NCBI RefSeq assembly: GCF_900116065.1 | Contig: NZ_FOZV01000001.1 | Span: 558,001 to 622,000, forward strand | Direction: 5' to 3' | Source of the DNA: Brevundimonas viscosa | GTDB taxonomy: Bacteria > Pseudomonadota > Alphaproteobacteria > Caulobacterales > Caulobacteraceae | DNA: 64,000 bases | Part shown: piece after piece, positions 1 through 10,554 of the stretch | Layout of the letters: each line of letters begins with the position of its first letter | How positions within the stretch are numbered: the stretch's first letter is position 1 | Program-made: the position numbers and the translations under genes | Notes under the pieces: generated by a model | Told to the model about the DNA's origin: nothing | Databases searched by the model: none | What the model saw: the letters and a program-made list of their open reading frames with translations, nothing else

Positions 1-770
1 AGCCGCCAGGTCTGGGCCGGTTCGAAAGCGTGCCCGTTCCAGGCGATGGCGGTGACGACGATCTCGCCGGCGTCCCACTCGATGCAGTTGAAGCTGGGCG
101 GCGCGCCGCGCTCGCGGTGCGACAGGGTCCCGCAGCCGACCGCGTAGGAGCAGTGGTCGCCGAGGCGGATGGGCAGCGCGAAGGGGACGTGGACGTGCCC
201 GGTGGCGATCAGGTCGACCCCGGCCTCGGCGAAGATGACGGCGGCGGCCTCGCCCCGGATCACGTCGCCGGTCATGGGCGTGCCGATCATCTCGACCAGC
301 GGGTGGTGGCAGGCCAGCACCCGCAGGGCCCCCGCAGGCGCCTGGCGGAGGGCGGCCGCCGCCTTTCGGGTCTGGTCGAGGTCGATGACGCCCTTGGACC
401 AGTTGAGCCGCGCCTGCCAGCCGCGGGCGGTGACCACGCCCCGGACCATGACCGTTTCACTGAGGAACTGGTGATCGTGGGCGGGGTGGCCGATGGCCTT
501 CTCGAACGCGCGCCAGGGGGCGAACAGCCGGGCCGGCAGGCTGAAATACGGGACGTCGTGGTTGCCGACGATGACGAAGGTCGGCTCGGGCATGCGTCGG
601 ATCCAGTCGCCGGCCGCGGCGAACTCGTTCGGCAGGCCCTTCTGGGTGACGTCGCCGGTGATCAGGATCAGGTCGGAGGGGGTGGCGTGAGCGTAGTCCA
701 GCGCGGCGGCGCAGGCGTGGGCGTGTTCGCGACCGAAATGGACGTCGGAGAACTGAAGGATGCGACCCAC
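1..770 (-). CDS. Metallophosphoesterase, calcineurin-like (3' end beyond the window)
   Basis: This is a calcineurin-like phosphoesterase, expected to use two metal ions to hydrolyse a phosphate ester; the substrate is not evident. Translating the minus strand from a GTG at 768-770 gives, in order, SDVHFGREH, GDVT, GNHD, CHHP and GHVH, which are the family's five metal-binding blocks. The frame stays open to base 1, so the C-terminus is missing. The GTG overlaps the stop of the upstream lipid kinase by one base (TAGTG), which suggests translational coupling. The pairing hints at phospholipid or sugar-phosphate turnover, but that is inference. Confidence 0.85.
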   Translation of the reverse strand, partial: MGRILQFSDVHFGREHAHACAAALDYAHATPSDLILITGDVTQKGLPNEFAAAGDWIRRMPEPTFVIVGNHDVPYFSLPARLFAPWRAFEKAIGHPAHDHQFLSETVMVRGVVTARGWQARLNWSKGVIDLDQTRKAAAALRQAPAGALRVLACHHPLVEMIGTPMTGDVIRGEAAAVIFAEAGVDLIATGHVHVPFALPIRLGDHCSYAVGCGTLSHRERGAPPSFNCIEWDAGEIVVTAIAWNGHAFEPAQTWR

Positions 771-1738
771 TAGACGCTGTCCTCGGCGGCGGCGGGAACC
801 GGCGCCAGGGCCCGGAACGCCTTGGGCAGGAAACGGACGGACGCCTCGTGGTGCAGCAGCAGAGGCTCGCCGTCGATCACCGCGGGAATGCGGGAACGGG
901 CGCGCAGCCGGACCCGCTGGGCCGGACGGGTGGTGACCGAGGGGTCGAGGCGCCAGTCGTCGAAGACCGCGTGGGCCGCCAGCCGGAAGGCCTCGCCCGC
1001 GTCCGCCGGGTTCATCGCCGCAGCCTCCAGCCCGGCGTCCTCGTCGATGGCTTTCGAGATCATCGGACCGATCAGCACCAGGGCCTCGGCCCGGCGTTCC
1101 GGCTGGTTGTCGAGGATGTAGCGCAGCCGGCCGGTGAAGGCCCGCTTCAGGGCCCGCCGGGCGTAGAGCCACGCCAGCCGCAGGCGGCGCAGGCGGATGG
1201 CCTCCCGCGCGGGGGCCCACAAGGCCGGAGCGCCGAAGACCGCGGCGCAGAAGAAGGCGCGGCGCACGTCGCCGTCGGCCACCTCGCCCCCGGCGATGTC
1301 GTGGGATGTCCCTTCCTCAAGGGACACCTTCAGGGCCGTCTTCCAGTCGCTGGAGCCGTACAGCGCCTTGGGCAGCATGTTCATGGTGCCGCCGGGCAGG
1401 GGGGCGACCAGGGGACCGTCCGGCCCGGCGCGGGAGGCGATGGTTCCGGCGGTGCCGTCGCCGGCGAGGACGAACAGGGCGTCGGGCCTCTCGTCGAAGG
1501 CGGCCTGGACCTGGGCTTCGAAGCTGGCCGGCTCCAGCGAGACGACGGTGGTCTCACAGGCGTAGCGGGAGAGGATCTCCAGCGCCTCCTCGGCCGCGTT
1601 GGGGCCGACGCTGCCCGAAAGCGGGTTTATCAACATGATCACCCGGGTGAGCCGGACGTGGGACGTCAGTTCGCACGCGTCTGCCGCGCCGTCCGACGGG
1701 GTTGCGGGATCGACAACCGTGACCGTTGCTTCGCTCAT
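770..1738 (-). CDS. Diacylglycerol kinase family lipid kinase
   Basis: Members phosphorylate diacylglycerol or related lipids with ATP at the inner membrane face. The 322-aa protein has NPLSGS at 38-43, the nucleotide-binding GDGT at 93-96 and PGGTMN at 115-120, all typical of the DAGK catalytic domain (YegS/BmrU type). The remainder matches the beta-rich second domain in length. About 30 extra residues precede the domain, so the true start may lie slightly downstream. It is the first gene of a two-gene unit with the overlapping phosphoesterase. Exact lipid substrate unknown. Confidence 0.85.
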   Translation of the reverse strand: MSEATVTVVDPATPSDGAADACELTSHVRLTRVIMLINPLSGSVGPNAAEEALEILSRYACETTVVSLEPASFEAQVQAAFDERPDALFVLAGDGTAGTIASRAGPDGPLVAPLPGGTMNMLPKALYGSSDWKTALKVSLEEGTSHDIAGGEVADGDVRRAFFCAAVFGAPALWAPAREAIRLRRLRLAWLYARRALKRAFTGRLRYILDNQPERRAEALVLIGPMISKAIDEDAGLEAAAMNPADAGEAFRLAAHAVFDDWRLDPSVTTRPAQRVRLRARSRIPAVIDGEPLLLHHEASVRFLPKAFRALAPVPAAAEDSV

Positions 1739-1790
1739 GCGGCCCGAACGTCCGCCCTGGGGCGATGTTCCGGCGGACGGGGCCCGGCCC

Positions 1791-2132
1791 CTACTTCTTC
1801 AGTTCTTCGGAGGCCGCGGCGGCGCCGGCCTGGGCGGCGTCGCCCGCCTTCTCCGCCGCCGCGCCGGCGGCGTCGGCCGCTCGGTCGGCGACCTCCGGCG
1901 CTTCGCCGCGCACCGTGGCGACGCCGGCGGAGATCCAGCGATCCATGATCGCGCCGCCGTCGGCCAGCGACTTCTCCTTGATCCCGAGGACCGCGGTCAG
2001 CACGCCGAACAGCGCCAGCACGGTCACCACCACGCTGACCAGCGGATTGCCGCCGCGGCGTCGCCTGGGCCGGTTCCACACCGGGCTGTGATCGCCGTCG
2101 TCCGCCATGCGGACGGGTTCGGAAAAGCGCAT
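1791..2132 (-). CDS. Small single-pass membrane protein, Ala-rich tail
   Basis: Not recognised as a named family. The 113-aa product has a charged N-terminus, an Arg cluster, one hydrophobic segment at about residues 30-52, and a C-terminal Ala/Glu/Lys-rich stretch ending in EELKK that is probably helical. The predicted topology is a single-pass inner-membrane protein. ATG 2132 was chosen; a GTG at 2150 and an ATG at 2108 are alternatives. It lies 52 bp upstream of the lipid kinase on the same strand and could be cotranscribed with it. Confidence 0.55.
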   Translation of the reverse strand: MRFSEPVRMADDGDHSPVWNRPRRRRGGNPLVSVVVTVLALFGVLTAVLGIKEKSLADGGAIMDRWISAGVATVRGEAPEVADRAADAAGAAAEKAGDAAQAGAAAASEELKK

Positions 2133-2287
2133 ACGAAACCCCCGTTTCACCAGACAGCCCGCGCGGCGCGCCTCCGCACCGCCGGGATGAAGCCTTCACA
2201 GGCCTGACCGCAATGATAGCGGCGGAACCGCAACGCTTATCCAGCGTTCTCACCCACGGGGCGAAACCCGGGATGAAGGATTCCACC

Positions 2288-2632
2288 ATGAAAAAGGCGA
2301 TCATCGCCATTGCGGGCGCCGGGCTGATGGCCACCGCGTGCGCCAGCGACCCGTATTACGGCGGCACCAACGAGACGGTGCGCCAAGGCGCCATCGGGGC
2401 CGGCATCGGCGCGGTGGCCGGCGCCATCATCGGCAATAACACCGGTAGCGGCAACGCCGCCACGGGCGCGGCCATCGGCACCGTCGTCGGCGGCGCGGCG
2501 GGCGCGATCCGCGGCTCGCAGCAGGACCGGGCCAACCAGCAGCGTTATCGCGACAGCCAGGGCCGGTACTACTACTGCTACGATAACCGCCAGGATGAGT
2601 GTTACTGGGAGAACGGCCAGCGCCGGTACTAG
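2288..2632 (+). CDS. Glycine-zipper outer-membrane lipoprotein-like protein
   Basis: A 114-aa envelope protein of the 17-kDa antigen/glycine-zipper type. A signal peptide ends near a Cys at about residue 18 (ATAC, a slightly atypical lipobox). Two Gly/Ala-rich segments with GxxxG spacing follow (about 35-75), then a polar Tyr-rich tail containing YYYCYDN. ATG 2288 is preferred to the upstream in-frame ATG because the signal peptide starts there. Such proteins sit in the outer membrane; no specific role can be assigned. Confidence 0.75.
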   Translation: MKKAIIAIAGAGLMATACASDPYYGGTNETVRQGAIGAGIGAVAGAIIGNNTGSGNAATGAAIGTVVGGAAGAIRGSQQDRANQQRYRDSQGRYYYCYDNRQDECYWENGQRRY

Positions 2633-2705
2633 GGCGACGGCTGGATGAAGACAGGGGCGGTTCGCCGATGGGCGGGCCGCCCCTTCTCGTGGAGAGGGAC
2701 GAACG

Positions 2706-3149
2706 ATGCGGAAGCTGGCGGCGGCGGGGCTTGCGGCGATGGCCGTGGCGGGGTGCGGTCTGACCCGCGGAATGGATCGGGACGAACTGGTCGCCGAGCC
2801 GTCGGCGTGCGCGCCGCAGCGGTTCGAGGTCTATTTCGCCGAGGGTGAGGCGGCGCTGACCCAGGCGGCGCTCCAGGCTATCGGCCTGACGGGAACCCGG
2901 CTGCAGGGGTGCGACATTCGTCGGGTGCAGGTGATCGGGCTGGCCGACCCGACCGGCGGCGCCGAGGCCAACCTCGACCTGTCGGAGCGGCGGGCGCTGG
3001 CGGTCACCGAGGCGCTGGCGGCGGCCGGCTGGCCGGCGCCGGCGTTCGAGCTGGGCGCGGCCGGGGAGTCCGGGGCGGTTACGGCGGCGGGCGCGGTCGA
3101 GCCGATGCGGCGACGCACCGAGGTGCTGGTCGACGCCGCCCCGAAGTGA
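2706..3149 (+). CDS. OmpA-like peptidoglycan-associated lipoprotein
   Basis: A 147-aa lipoprotein with signal peptide and lipobox VAGC (Cys 17) followed by a divergent OmpA C-terminal domain. The core shows GLADPTGGAEANLDLSERRA and a late MRRRTEV, corresponding to the helix and Arg that bind meso-diaminopimelate in OmpA/Pal domains. It probably tethers the outer membrane to peptidoglycan. It lies 73 bp after the glycine-zipper lipoprotein on the same strand, so the two may be cotranscribed. Confidence 0.75.
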   Translation: MRKLAAAGLAAMAVAGCGLTRGMDRDELVAEPSACAPQRFEVYFAEGEAALTQAALQAIGLTGTRLQGCDIRRVQVIGLADPTGGAEANLDLSERRALAVTEALAAAGWPAPAFELGAAGESGAVTAAGAVEPMRRRTEVLVDAAPK

Positions 3150-3229
3150 GGCGACGCGCCGCTGGCGGACGGCGGTGACGCCGACGCCGTGGAGCGGCTA
3201 AGGTCCGCGCAACCTCGAGGGAGCCCCGG

Positions 3230-5410
3230 TTGCGCCTGTTGATCCGCCTTTTCTGCCTGCTGCTGGCTGTCGCCGCCCCGTCCGTCTTGGCGGCCCAGAC
3301 GTCGGGGCCCCAGCGCACCGAACGGATCGAGGCCGAGCTGGTCCCGATGAGCCGCTGGGCGGCGCCCGGCTCGACCGCGGTGGTCGCGGTGCGCCAGGAC
3401 ATCGAGCCGGGCTGGCACACCTACTGGCGCAATCCGGGCGATTCCGGCGGGGCGACGACGCTGACCTGGCGTCTGCCGGAGGGGGTGCGGGCGGGCGACA
3501 TCGTCTGGCCGCTGCCGGAGCGCCAGCGGCTGCAGGGACTGACCAACTACGGCTACGAGGGCGACGTCTACCTGCCCGTTCCGGTGGAGATCCCCGCCGG
3601 CGCCCGGCCCGGCTCGACCGTGCCGCTGGCGGTCGAGGCGCTGTTCTTCGTGTGCAGCGACGAGATGTGCGTGCCGGAGACGCTGAACCTGCGGCTCGAC
3701 CTGCCGGTGCGCGAGGGGGCGGCCCCGCCCGACCCGCAGCACGGCGCCGCCATCCAGCGCGTGCTGGCCGGGGCGCCGGCGCCGGCCGGGATCGAGGCGC
3801 GGGTGCGGGTGGAGAACGGCGTCCTGACCCTGACCGCCGCAGGCGGCCCGCTGGCCGGACGCGACCCGGGCCCAAGCTACTTCTTCCCCTTCGAGGGCGG
3901 ACTGATCGACCACGCCGCGCCGCAGACCGGGGCCTGGGGCCCCGAGGGCCTGACCCTGGTGATGAGCGCGGGCGCGAAGGCGCAGGCTGGCGTGACGGGC
4001 CCGCTGGAGGGGGTGCTGGCCACATCCCTCGGGGCCTTCGAGATCCGCGCGGAGCCGGGGGCCGATCTACCCGGGGCGAGAGGCTCCGGCGATCTGGCGG
4101 CGATGGCGGACGCCGGCGCCGGAACGGCGCCTGCCGCGATCGGATGGTCCGGTTTCCTCCAGGCGGCGCTGTTCGCCCTGCTGGGCGGGTTGATCCTCAA
4201 CCTGATGCCGTGCGTGTTTCCGATCCTGGCCATGAAGGCGGCGGCCCTGAGCGCGGCGGCGCACGATCCGGCGCGGGCGCGGCGCGACGGTCTGGCCTTC
4301 CTCGCCGGCGTGCTGACCACCTTCCTGGCCCTGGCCGGACTGCTGCTGGCGCTGAGGGCCGGCGGCGAGGCGATCGGCTGGGGCTTCCAGCTGCAGTCGC
4401 CGGCGGTGATCGCCGGCCTGTCGCTGCTGATGCTGGCGGTGGCGCTGAACCTGTCGGGCGTCTTCCACATGGGCGCGGGCCTGCAGGCGGCGGGAACAGG
4501 GCCGCTGTCGCGCCTGCCAGGCGCGGCGGGGGCCTTCTTCACCGGCATGCTGGCGGTGGTGGTGGCGGCCCCCTGCACGGCCCCCTTCATGGCCTTCGCG
4601 CTGGGCGCGGCGCTTCTGATGCCGTGGCCGATGGCGCTGGTGGTGTTCCTGATGCTGGGCCTGGGACTGGCCCTGCCCTTCGTGCTGGTCAGCCTGACGC
4701 CGCGGCTGCTGGCCCGCCTGCCGCGTCCCGGCCCGTGGATGGAGCGGCTGAAGGGGCTGCTGGCCTTCCCGATGTACGGCACGGCGGCCTGGCTGGTCTG
4801 GGTCTTCGCCCGGCAAAGCGGCGCCGAGGCGCTGGGACTGCTGCTGCTGGCCGCGGTGCTGGCGGCCTTCGGCCTGTGGCTGACCGGACTGAACCAGGCG
4901 CGGCGGGCCGAGGGCGGGATCGCCGTGTTCAGCGCGGTCGCCGCCGCCCTGGCCCTGGTCTCCGCCGTCGCTCTCGCCGGCGCCGCGGCCGTCATGCCGC
5001 CCGGGACGCAGGCGACCGCCGCCACGGCGTCGGCCCTGCCGTCGCAGCGGTGGTCGCCGGAAGCCGTCGAGGCTGCACGCGCCGAAGGTCGGCCGGTGCT
5101 GGTCAACTTCACCGCCGACTGGTGCGTGACCTGCAAGATCAACGAGCGGACGGCCCTGTCGTCGGCGGCGACGCGGCGGGCGCTGGACGGCGCCAATGCG
5201 GTCTATCTGGTCGGGGACTGGACGCGGCGCGACGACGCCATCACCGCCGAACTGCGCCGCCACGGCCGGTCCGGCGTGCCCCTGTACCTGCTGTACGCGC
5301 CCGGCGCGGCGGAGCCGCGGGTGCTGCCGCAGTTGCTCACGGAAGGGACGGTGATCGCCGCGCTGGAGGCGGCTTCGCCGGTCAGACCGGCGGCTGCGGC
5401 GGGGCGGTGA
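3230..5410 (+). CDS. DsbD/ScsB-like thiol:disulfide reductase with fused thioredoxin domain
   Basis: Moves electrons from cytoplasmic thioredoxin across the inner membrane to periplasmic disulfides. The 726-aa chain has a signal peptide (about 1-21), a periplasmic N-terminal domain with a CSDEMC pair near 142-147, a multi-span core from about 310 to 590 with the redox Cys of NLMPCVFP (about 325) and APCTAPF (about 448), and a C-terminal thioredoxin fold with WCVTC near 630-634. The start is TTG at 3230 after a GAGGGA ribosome site. Its last 29 bases overlap the convergent gene at 5382. The family also includes ScsB proteins, so the partner is uncertain. Confidence 0.88.
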   Translation: MRLLIRLFCLLLAVAAPSVLAAQTSGPQRTERIEAELVPMSRWAAPGSTAVVAVRQDIEPGWHTYWRNPGDSGGATTLTWRLPEGVRAGDIVWPLPERQRLQGLTNYGYEGDVYLPVPVEIPAGARPGSTVPLAVEALFFVCSDEMCVPETLNLRLDLPVREGAAPPDPQHGAAIQRVLAGAPAPAGIEARVRVENGVLTLTAAGGPLAGRDPGPSYFFPFEGGLIDHAAPQTGAWGPEGLTLVMSAGAKAQAGVTGPLEGVLATSLGAFEIRAEPGADLPGARGSGDLAAMADAGAGTAPAAIGWSGFLQAALFALLGGLILNLMPCVFPILAMKAAALSAAAHDPARARRDGLAFLAGVLTTFLALAGLLLALRAGGEAIGWGFQLQSPAVIAGLSLLMLAVALNLSGVFHMGAGLQAAGTGPLSRLPGAAGAFFTGMLAVVVAAPCTAPFMAFALGAALLMPWPMALVVFLMLGLGLALPFVLVSLTPRLLARLPRPGPWMERLKGLLAFPMYGTAAWLVWVFARQSGAEALGLLLLAAVLAAFGLWLTGLNQARRAEGGIAVFSAVAAALALVSAVALAGAAAVMPPGTQATAATASALPSQRWSPEAVEAARAEGRPVLVNFTADWCVTCKINERTALSSAATRRALDGANAVYLVGDWTRRDDAITAELRRHGRSGVPLYLLYAPGAAEPRVLPQLLTEGTVIAALEAASPVRPAAAAGR

Positions 5411-5858
5411 TGACCTCGACGTTGTCGTTGAGCAGATAGGCCAGTTCGTCCAGCGCCACGCGACGCTCGGTGGCGCTGCCGGCGGTCTCGACCGCCTCCA
5501 GCCGCTTGGGCATGTCCTCGGCGATGCCGCGCAGGATGCACTTCAGGTCGCCGTCGGTGCCGCGCTCCTTGAGGACCAGGTGCCCCTGCATGTCGAGGGC
5601 GGCGAGTTCGACGGCCCGGGCGCGGAAGGCGGTGAACTCCGGCCCGGCCGCGAAGCCGTCGCTTTCGGCCGCGCCGTCGGCCATCCAGCCGCGGACGAGG
5701 CCGTGGAGTTGGCCGGAACGGGCCACGATGTCGGCGAACAGGGGCTCGCCCGCCACCGAGACCGGGGCCCCGGCCTCGACCGGCGGCACGGCGGCGGCCG
5801 CGGCGACCGCCGGGTCGGAGAGCAGGAGGGAGACGGCCAGGGCGACGCCGCAGGACAT
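5382..5858 (-). CDS. Secreted hypothetical protein
   Basis: Not recognised. The 158-aa product begins with a signal-like hydrophobic segment ending in an Ala run (about residues 20-25), so it is probably periplasmic. The mature part is helical-looking, has a single Cys (in LKCILRG) and ends in a Pro-rich tail. It converges on the DsbD-type gene with a 29-base overlap, an arrangement that limits how either 3' end can evolve. It shows no CxxCH haem site and no catalytic motif. Confidence 0.6.
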   Translation of the reverse strand: MSCGVALAVSLLLSDPAVAAAAAVPPVEAGAPVSVAGEPLFADIVARSGQLHGLVRGWMADGAAESDGFAAGPEFTAFRARAVELAALDMQGHLVLKERGTDGDLKCILRGIAEDMPKRLEAVETAGSATERRVALDELAYLLNDNVEVITAPPQPPV

Positions 5859-5960
5859 GGCGGACCTCTTTTGCTGAGGCCGAATCAGCGGATTCGGCGT
5901 TGAACGGGCTTACGCCTCACCCGTAAACGGGGCTTTACCCTCTTCCGACAGAGTTCGCCC

Positions 5961-7586
5961 ATGACCCCTCGCGCCCAGGCCCTGGACATGCTTCGCGCCG
6001 TCGCCCGCAAGGACGCCGACGCCCGCATCGTCCACCACTTCGCCACCGACCCCGGACGGCTGGAGCGAATGGGCGTCGAGGCCGCGGGCCTGTACCTCGA
6101 CCTGTCGAAGCAGGCGTGGAGCGCGGAAGGGTTCGAGGCGGCGATCGATCTGGCGCGGGCCTGCGATGTCGAGGGACGGCGCGCGGCGCTGTTCGGCGGC
6201 GAGGCGGTCAACAACACCGAGGGTCGGGCGGTGCTGCACCCGGCGCTGCGGGCGGCCGACGATGCGGATTTCCGGGCGCTGGGCGAGCCGGTGTCGAAGG
6301 AAGTGGCCGAGACCCGCCGGGCCATGGCGCGTTTCGCCGCCGACATCGGCTCCGGGGCCGAGACCGGCGGCACCAAGCAGCCCTTCCAGGCCATCGTGCA
6401 CATCGGCATCGGCGGCTCCGACCTCGGGCCGCGGCTGTTGTGGGATGCGCTGCGGCCGCTGGAGCCGACCATCGACCTGCGCTTCGTCGCCAACATCGAC
6501 CCGCGCGACATGGCCGAGGCGCTGGCCGGTCTGGACCCGGAGACGACGCTGGTGGTGGTGGTGTCCAAGACCTTCACCACCCAGGAGACGCTGGCCAACG
6601 CCGAGCTGGCCAAGGCGTGGCTGGCGAACTCGCTGTCGCCGAAGCGCATGGCGCGCCATCTGGTCGGGGTGACCGCGGCGCCGGAGAAGGCCGAGGCCTT
6701 CGGTTGCGGCCGCACCTTTGGTTTCCGCGACTGGGTCGGCGGCCGCTACTCGCTGTGGTCCGCCGTCAGCCTGTCGGTGGCCGTGGCGCTGGGCTGGGAC
6801 GTGTTCGAGCGGGTGTTGGACGGGGCCCGCGCCATGGACCAGCACTTCCTCGAGGTGGACCTCGAGCGCAACGCGCCGGTGCTGCTGGCGCTGGCCCAGG
6901 TGTTCAATGTGGAGGGGCTGGGCCGCCACGCCCGCACCGTGGCGCCCTACGCCCACGGGCTGCGCCGGCTGTCGGCCTTCCTGCAGCAGCTGGAGATGGA
7001 GTCGAACGGCAAGCGGGTGAAGCGCGACGGCGCGCCGGTCGACACGGCCACCGGGCCGATCGTGTTCGGCGAGCCGGGCACCAATGGCCAACACGCCTTC
7101 TTCCAGCAGATCCATCAGGGGCCGCAGGTGATCCCCGCGGAGTTCGTGGTCGTCGCCCACACGTCGGAGGCGGCCGCCGACGCGGGAGAAGGCGACGCGC
7201 CGCTGTGGTCGAACGCCCTGGCCCAGGCCCAGGCGCTGATGCTCGGCAAGACCGGGGCCGAGGCGCGGGCGGAGATGCTGGCGGCCGGCGTGGAGGAGGC
7301 CGAGGCCGACCGGCTGGCGCCGCACCGCGCCTTCCCCGGCAACCGGCCGTCGACGACGATCCTGATGGACGCCCTGACGCCCGAGGCGGTGGGGGCGCTG
7401 CTCGCCCTCTATGAGCACAAGACCTTCGTCGAGGGCGTGATCCAGGACATCAACAGCTTCGACCAGTGGGGCGTGGAGCTGGGCAAGGTGCTGGCGAAGG
7501 CGATCCTCAGGGACGTCGCGGCCGGGGCGCCGTCGGAGGGGCTGGATCCCTCGACCGCGGAGCTGATGAAGCGGCTGATGGTCTAG
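5961..7586 (+). CDS. pgi: Glucose-6-phosphate isomerase
   Basis: Interconverts glucose 6-phosphate and fructose 6-phosphate in the cytoplasm. The 541-aa length is normal. Visible family motifs are IGIGGSDLGP near 147-156, the phosphate-binding SKTFTTQET near 200-208, GGRYSLWSAVSL near 258, QLEMESNGK and GTNGQHAFFQQIHQG. The C-terminal QWGVELGK signature near 500 is also present. Start ATG 5961. The gene stands alone, flanked by convergent neighbours and followed by a hairpin at 7595-7624. Confidence 0.97.
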   Translation: MTPRAQALDMLRAVARKDADARIVHHFATDPGRLERMGVEAAGLYLDLSKQAWSAEGFEAAIDLARACDVEGRRAALFGGEAVNNTEGRAVLHPALRAADDADFRALGEPVSKEVAETRRAMARFAADIGSGAETGGTKQPFQAIVHIGIGGSDLGPRLLWDALRPLEPTIDLRFVANIDPRDMAEALAGLDPETTLVVVVSKTFTTQETLANAELAKAWLANSLSPKRMARHLVGVTAAPEKAEAFGCGRTFGFRDWVGGRYSLWSAVSLSVAVALGWDVFERVLDGARAMDQHFLEVDLERNAPVLLALAQVFNVEGLGRHARTVAPYAHGLRRLSAFLQQLEMESNGKRVKRDGAPVDTATGPIVFGEPGTNGQHAFFQQIHQGPQVIPAEFVVVAHTSEAAADAGEGDAPLWSNALAQAQALMLGKTGAEARAEMLAAGVEEAEADRLAPHRAFPGNRPSTTILMDALTPEAVGALLALYEHKTFVEGVIQDINSFDQWGVELGKVLAKAILRDVAAGAPSEGLDPSTAELMKRLMV

Positions 7587-7594
7587 GCGCGCAA

Positions 7595-7624
7595 AAGGCG
7601 GACGCCGTCTCCGGCGCCCGCCTT
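7595..7624. terminator. Hairpin between convergent genes
   Basis: Two GC-rich half-stems, AAGGCGG and CGCCG on the left and CGGCG and CCGCCTT on the right, pair around a TCTC loop with one mismatch. Four A residues on the left become a T run on the minus strand, so it fits best as the terminator of the minus gene ending at 7674 and may also stop pgi transcripts. Confidence 0.6.
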
Positions 7625-7673
7625 CCCGCCCACACGCCTGACCGGTTTTCGGCCGGGCGAACCTGGAGCGCGA

Positions 7674-8105
7674 TCACCAGCGCCGATCGTAGCGGTAGTC
7701 GCGGTCGTAGCGCCGCTCGTCGCGACGGTCGCGACGCCACTCGCGGCGGTCGCGACGTTGCTCCCGGCGGCTGTAGCCGTCACGGCTGTTGATGCCGTGC
7801 TCGCGTTCCCAGTGGCCGCGGTTCCGGTAGCAGCGGCCGCCGCGGTAGTAGCCGCAGTCGTCCCGGCCCGACGAGGCGCCGACGGCCGCGCCGGCCAGCG
7901 CGCCGCCGGCGATGTAGGCCCCGTCGCCGTTGCCGATCACGGCGCCCGCCAGCGCGCCCACGGCGGCGCCGATCAGGGCGTCTTCGGCCCGGTCGTCGTC
8001 GCGGTCGCGGTCGTAGCGGCTCTGCGCCTGGGCCGGCGCGGCGAGGAGGGCGAGGGCCAGAACGCCGGCCGCGGGGGCGGCGAAAGCGAATTTCGAGATC
8101 TGCAT
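7674..8105 (-). CDS. Glycine-zipper protein with Arg/Asp/Tyr-rich tail
   Basis: A 143-aa exported protein: signal peptide about 1-27 (AAPAQAQ), a short Asp/Arg linker, a glycine-zipper region about 44-80 with repeated GAxxGA spacing, then a long tail made almost entirely of R, D, Y and E. The zipper suggests membrane association. The tail is low complexity and highly charged and could bind nucleic acid, metal or anionic polymer, but nothing proves it. Its start region lies about 270 bp from groES and is transcribed divergently from it. Confidence 0.7.
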   Translation of the reverse strand: MQISKFAFAAPAAGVLALALLAAPAQAQSRYDRDRDDDRAEDALIGAAVGALAGAVIGNGDGAYIAGGALAGAAVGASSGRDDCGYYRGGRCYRNRGHWEREHGINSRDGYSRREQRRDRREWRRDRRDERRYDRDYRYDRRW

Positions 8106-8260
8106 GTTCCGATCCTTTCCCTGTCCGGCGGCATGCCGGTCGCAGACGCTTTTGTACGGCAGCGCTGCTGAACGGCCGGGTGAGGCGGCCGTTCATGCGC
8201 GGTTCACCTCGCCCCACCGCGCACGCCGTCTGAAAACGACGGGAATTCGGCGGCGCCGCG

Positions 8261-8287
8261 CTTGACGCTCCGCGCCCGCCGCCCTAC
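8261..8287 (+). promoter_or_regulatory. Possible heat-shock (sigma-32) promoter of groESL
   Basis: CTTGAC at 8261-8266 is followed, after about 15 bases, by CCCTAC at 8282-8287. This resembles alphaproteobacterial sigma-32 promoters (CTTG near -35, CYTAT-like near -10). It lies just upstream of the CIRCE operator. The -10 match is weak. Confidence 0.4.
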
Positions 8288-8299
8288 CTGCCGCTCGCG

Positions 8300-8326
8300 T
8301 TAGCACTCTCGCCCGGTGGCTGCCAA
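8300..8326 (+). promoter_or_regulatory. CIRCE operator (HrcA binding site)
   Basis: TTAGCACTC at 8300-8308 is a perfect left half of the CIRCE element. After exactly 9 bases comes GGCTGCCAA, which matches the canonical right half GAGTGCTAA at 6 of 9 positions. It lies 50 bp before the groES start, where HrcA normally represses. The decayed right half may weaken repression. Confidence 0.8.
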
Positions 8327-8375
8327 AAGCGGCGCCGCGGGAGCGTTCATCGAGAACCTTTGGGAGAACACACAG

Positions 8376-8663
8376 ATGGCGTTTCGTCCGCTCGGCGACC
8401 GCGTGCTCGTGAAGCGCGTGGAAGAAGAATCCAAGACCAAGGGCGGGATCATCATCCCCGACACCGCCAAGGAGAAGCCGCAGGAAGGCGAAGTCGTCGC
8501 GGTCGGCCCGGGCGCCCGGGACGAGGACGGCAAGCACGTCGCCATGGACCTCAAGGCGGGCGACCGCATCCTGTTCGGCAAGTGGTCGGGCACCGAGGTC
8601 AAGATCGACGGCGAAGACCTGATCATCATGAAGGAATCGGACGTCCTGGGCGTGCTGTCGTAA
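8376..8663 (+). CDS. groES: Co-chaperonin GroES
   Basis: The 95-aa lid of the GroEL folding chamber, cytoplasmic. The N-terminus [12 protein letters not shown], the mobile loop with KGGIIIPD, and the ending near VLGVLS are standard. ATG 8376 follows a GGGAG ribosome site; an in-frame upstream codon would add a non-homologous extension that overlaps the CIRCE site, so it was rejected. It is the first gene of groES-groEL with a 51-bp gap. Expected to be controlled by HrcA through the CIRCE element and possibly by sigma-32. Confidence 0.97.
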   Translation: MAFRPLGDRVLVKRVEEESKTKGGIIIPDTAKEKPQEGEVVAVGPGARDEDGKHVAMDLKAGDRILFGKWSGTEVKIDGEDLIIMKESDVLGVLS

Positions 8664-10367
<1,704 letters not shown>

Positions 10368-10406
10368 GGGAGTCCGTATCGCCCAGCTGCTAGAGGCTGG
10401 AACAGG

Positions 10407-10438
10407 AAGGGCGCCCCGGGGAACCGGGGCGCCCTTTT
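10407..10438 (+). terminator. Intrinsic terminator of groESL
   Basis: A perfect 13-bp stem (AAGGGCGCCCCGG with its complement) closes a GGAA tetraloop and is followed by TTTT. It begins 40 bp after the groEL stop. Confidence 0.92.
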
Positions 10439-10457
10439 GCGTGGCGCGTTCTCGCTC

Positions 10458-10515
10458 CTACACCCCTCCACCGCTTCGCGGTCCCCCTCCCCATCGCTAC
10501 GCGACAGGGAGGAGA
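10458..10515. repeat. REP-like double hairpin
   Basis: Two short hairpins lie side by side: ACCGCTTCGCGGT (10470-10482) and CTCCCC...GACAGGGAG around TCGCTACGCGA. The C-rich then G-rich layout resembles the repetitive extragenic palindromes common in Caulobacterales. Only one copy is in the window, so repeat status is inferred. Confidence 0.4.
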
Positions 10516-10554
10516 CGGCATGAACCCCCGCCCCCCACTGCACGTTGGGCCGCC

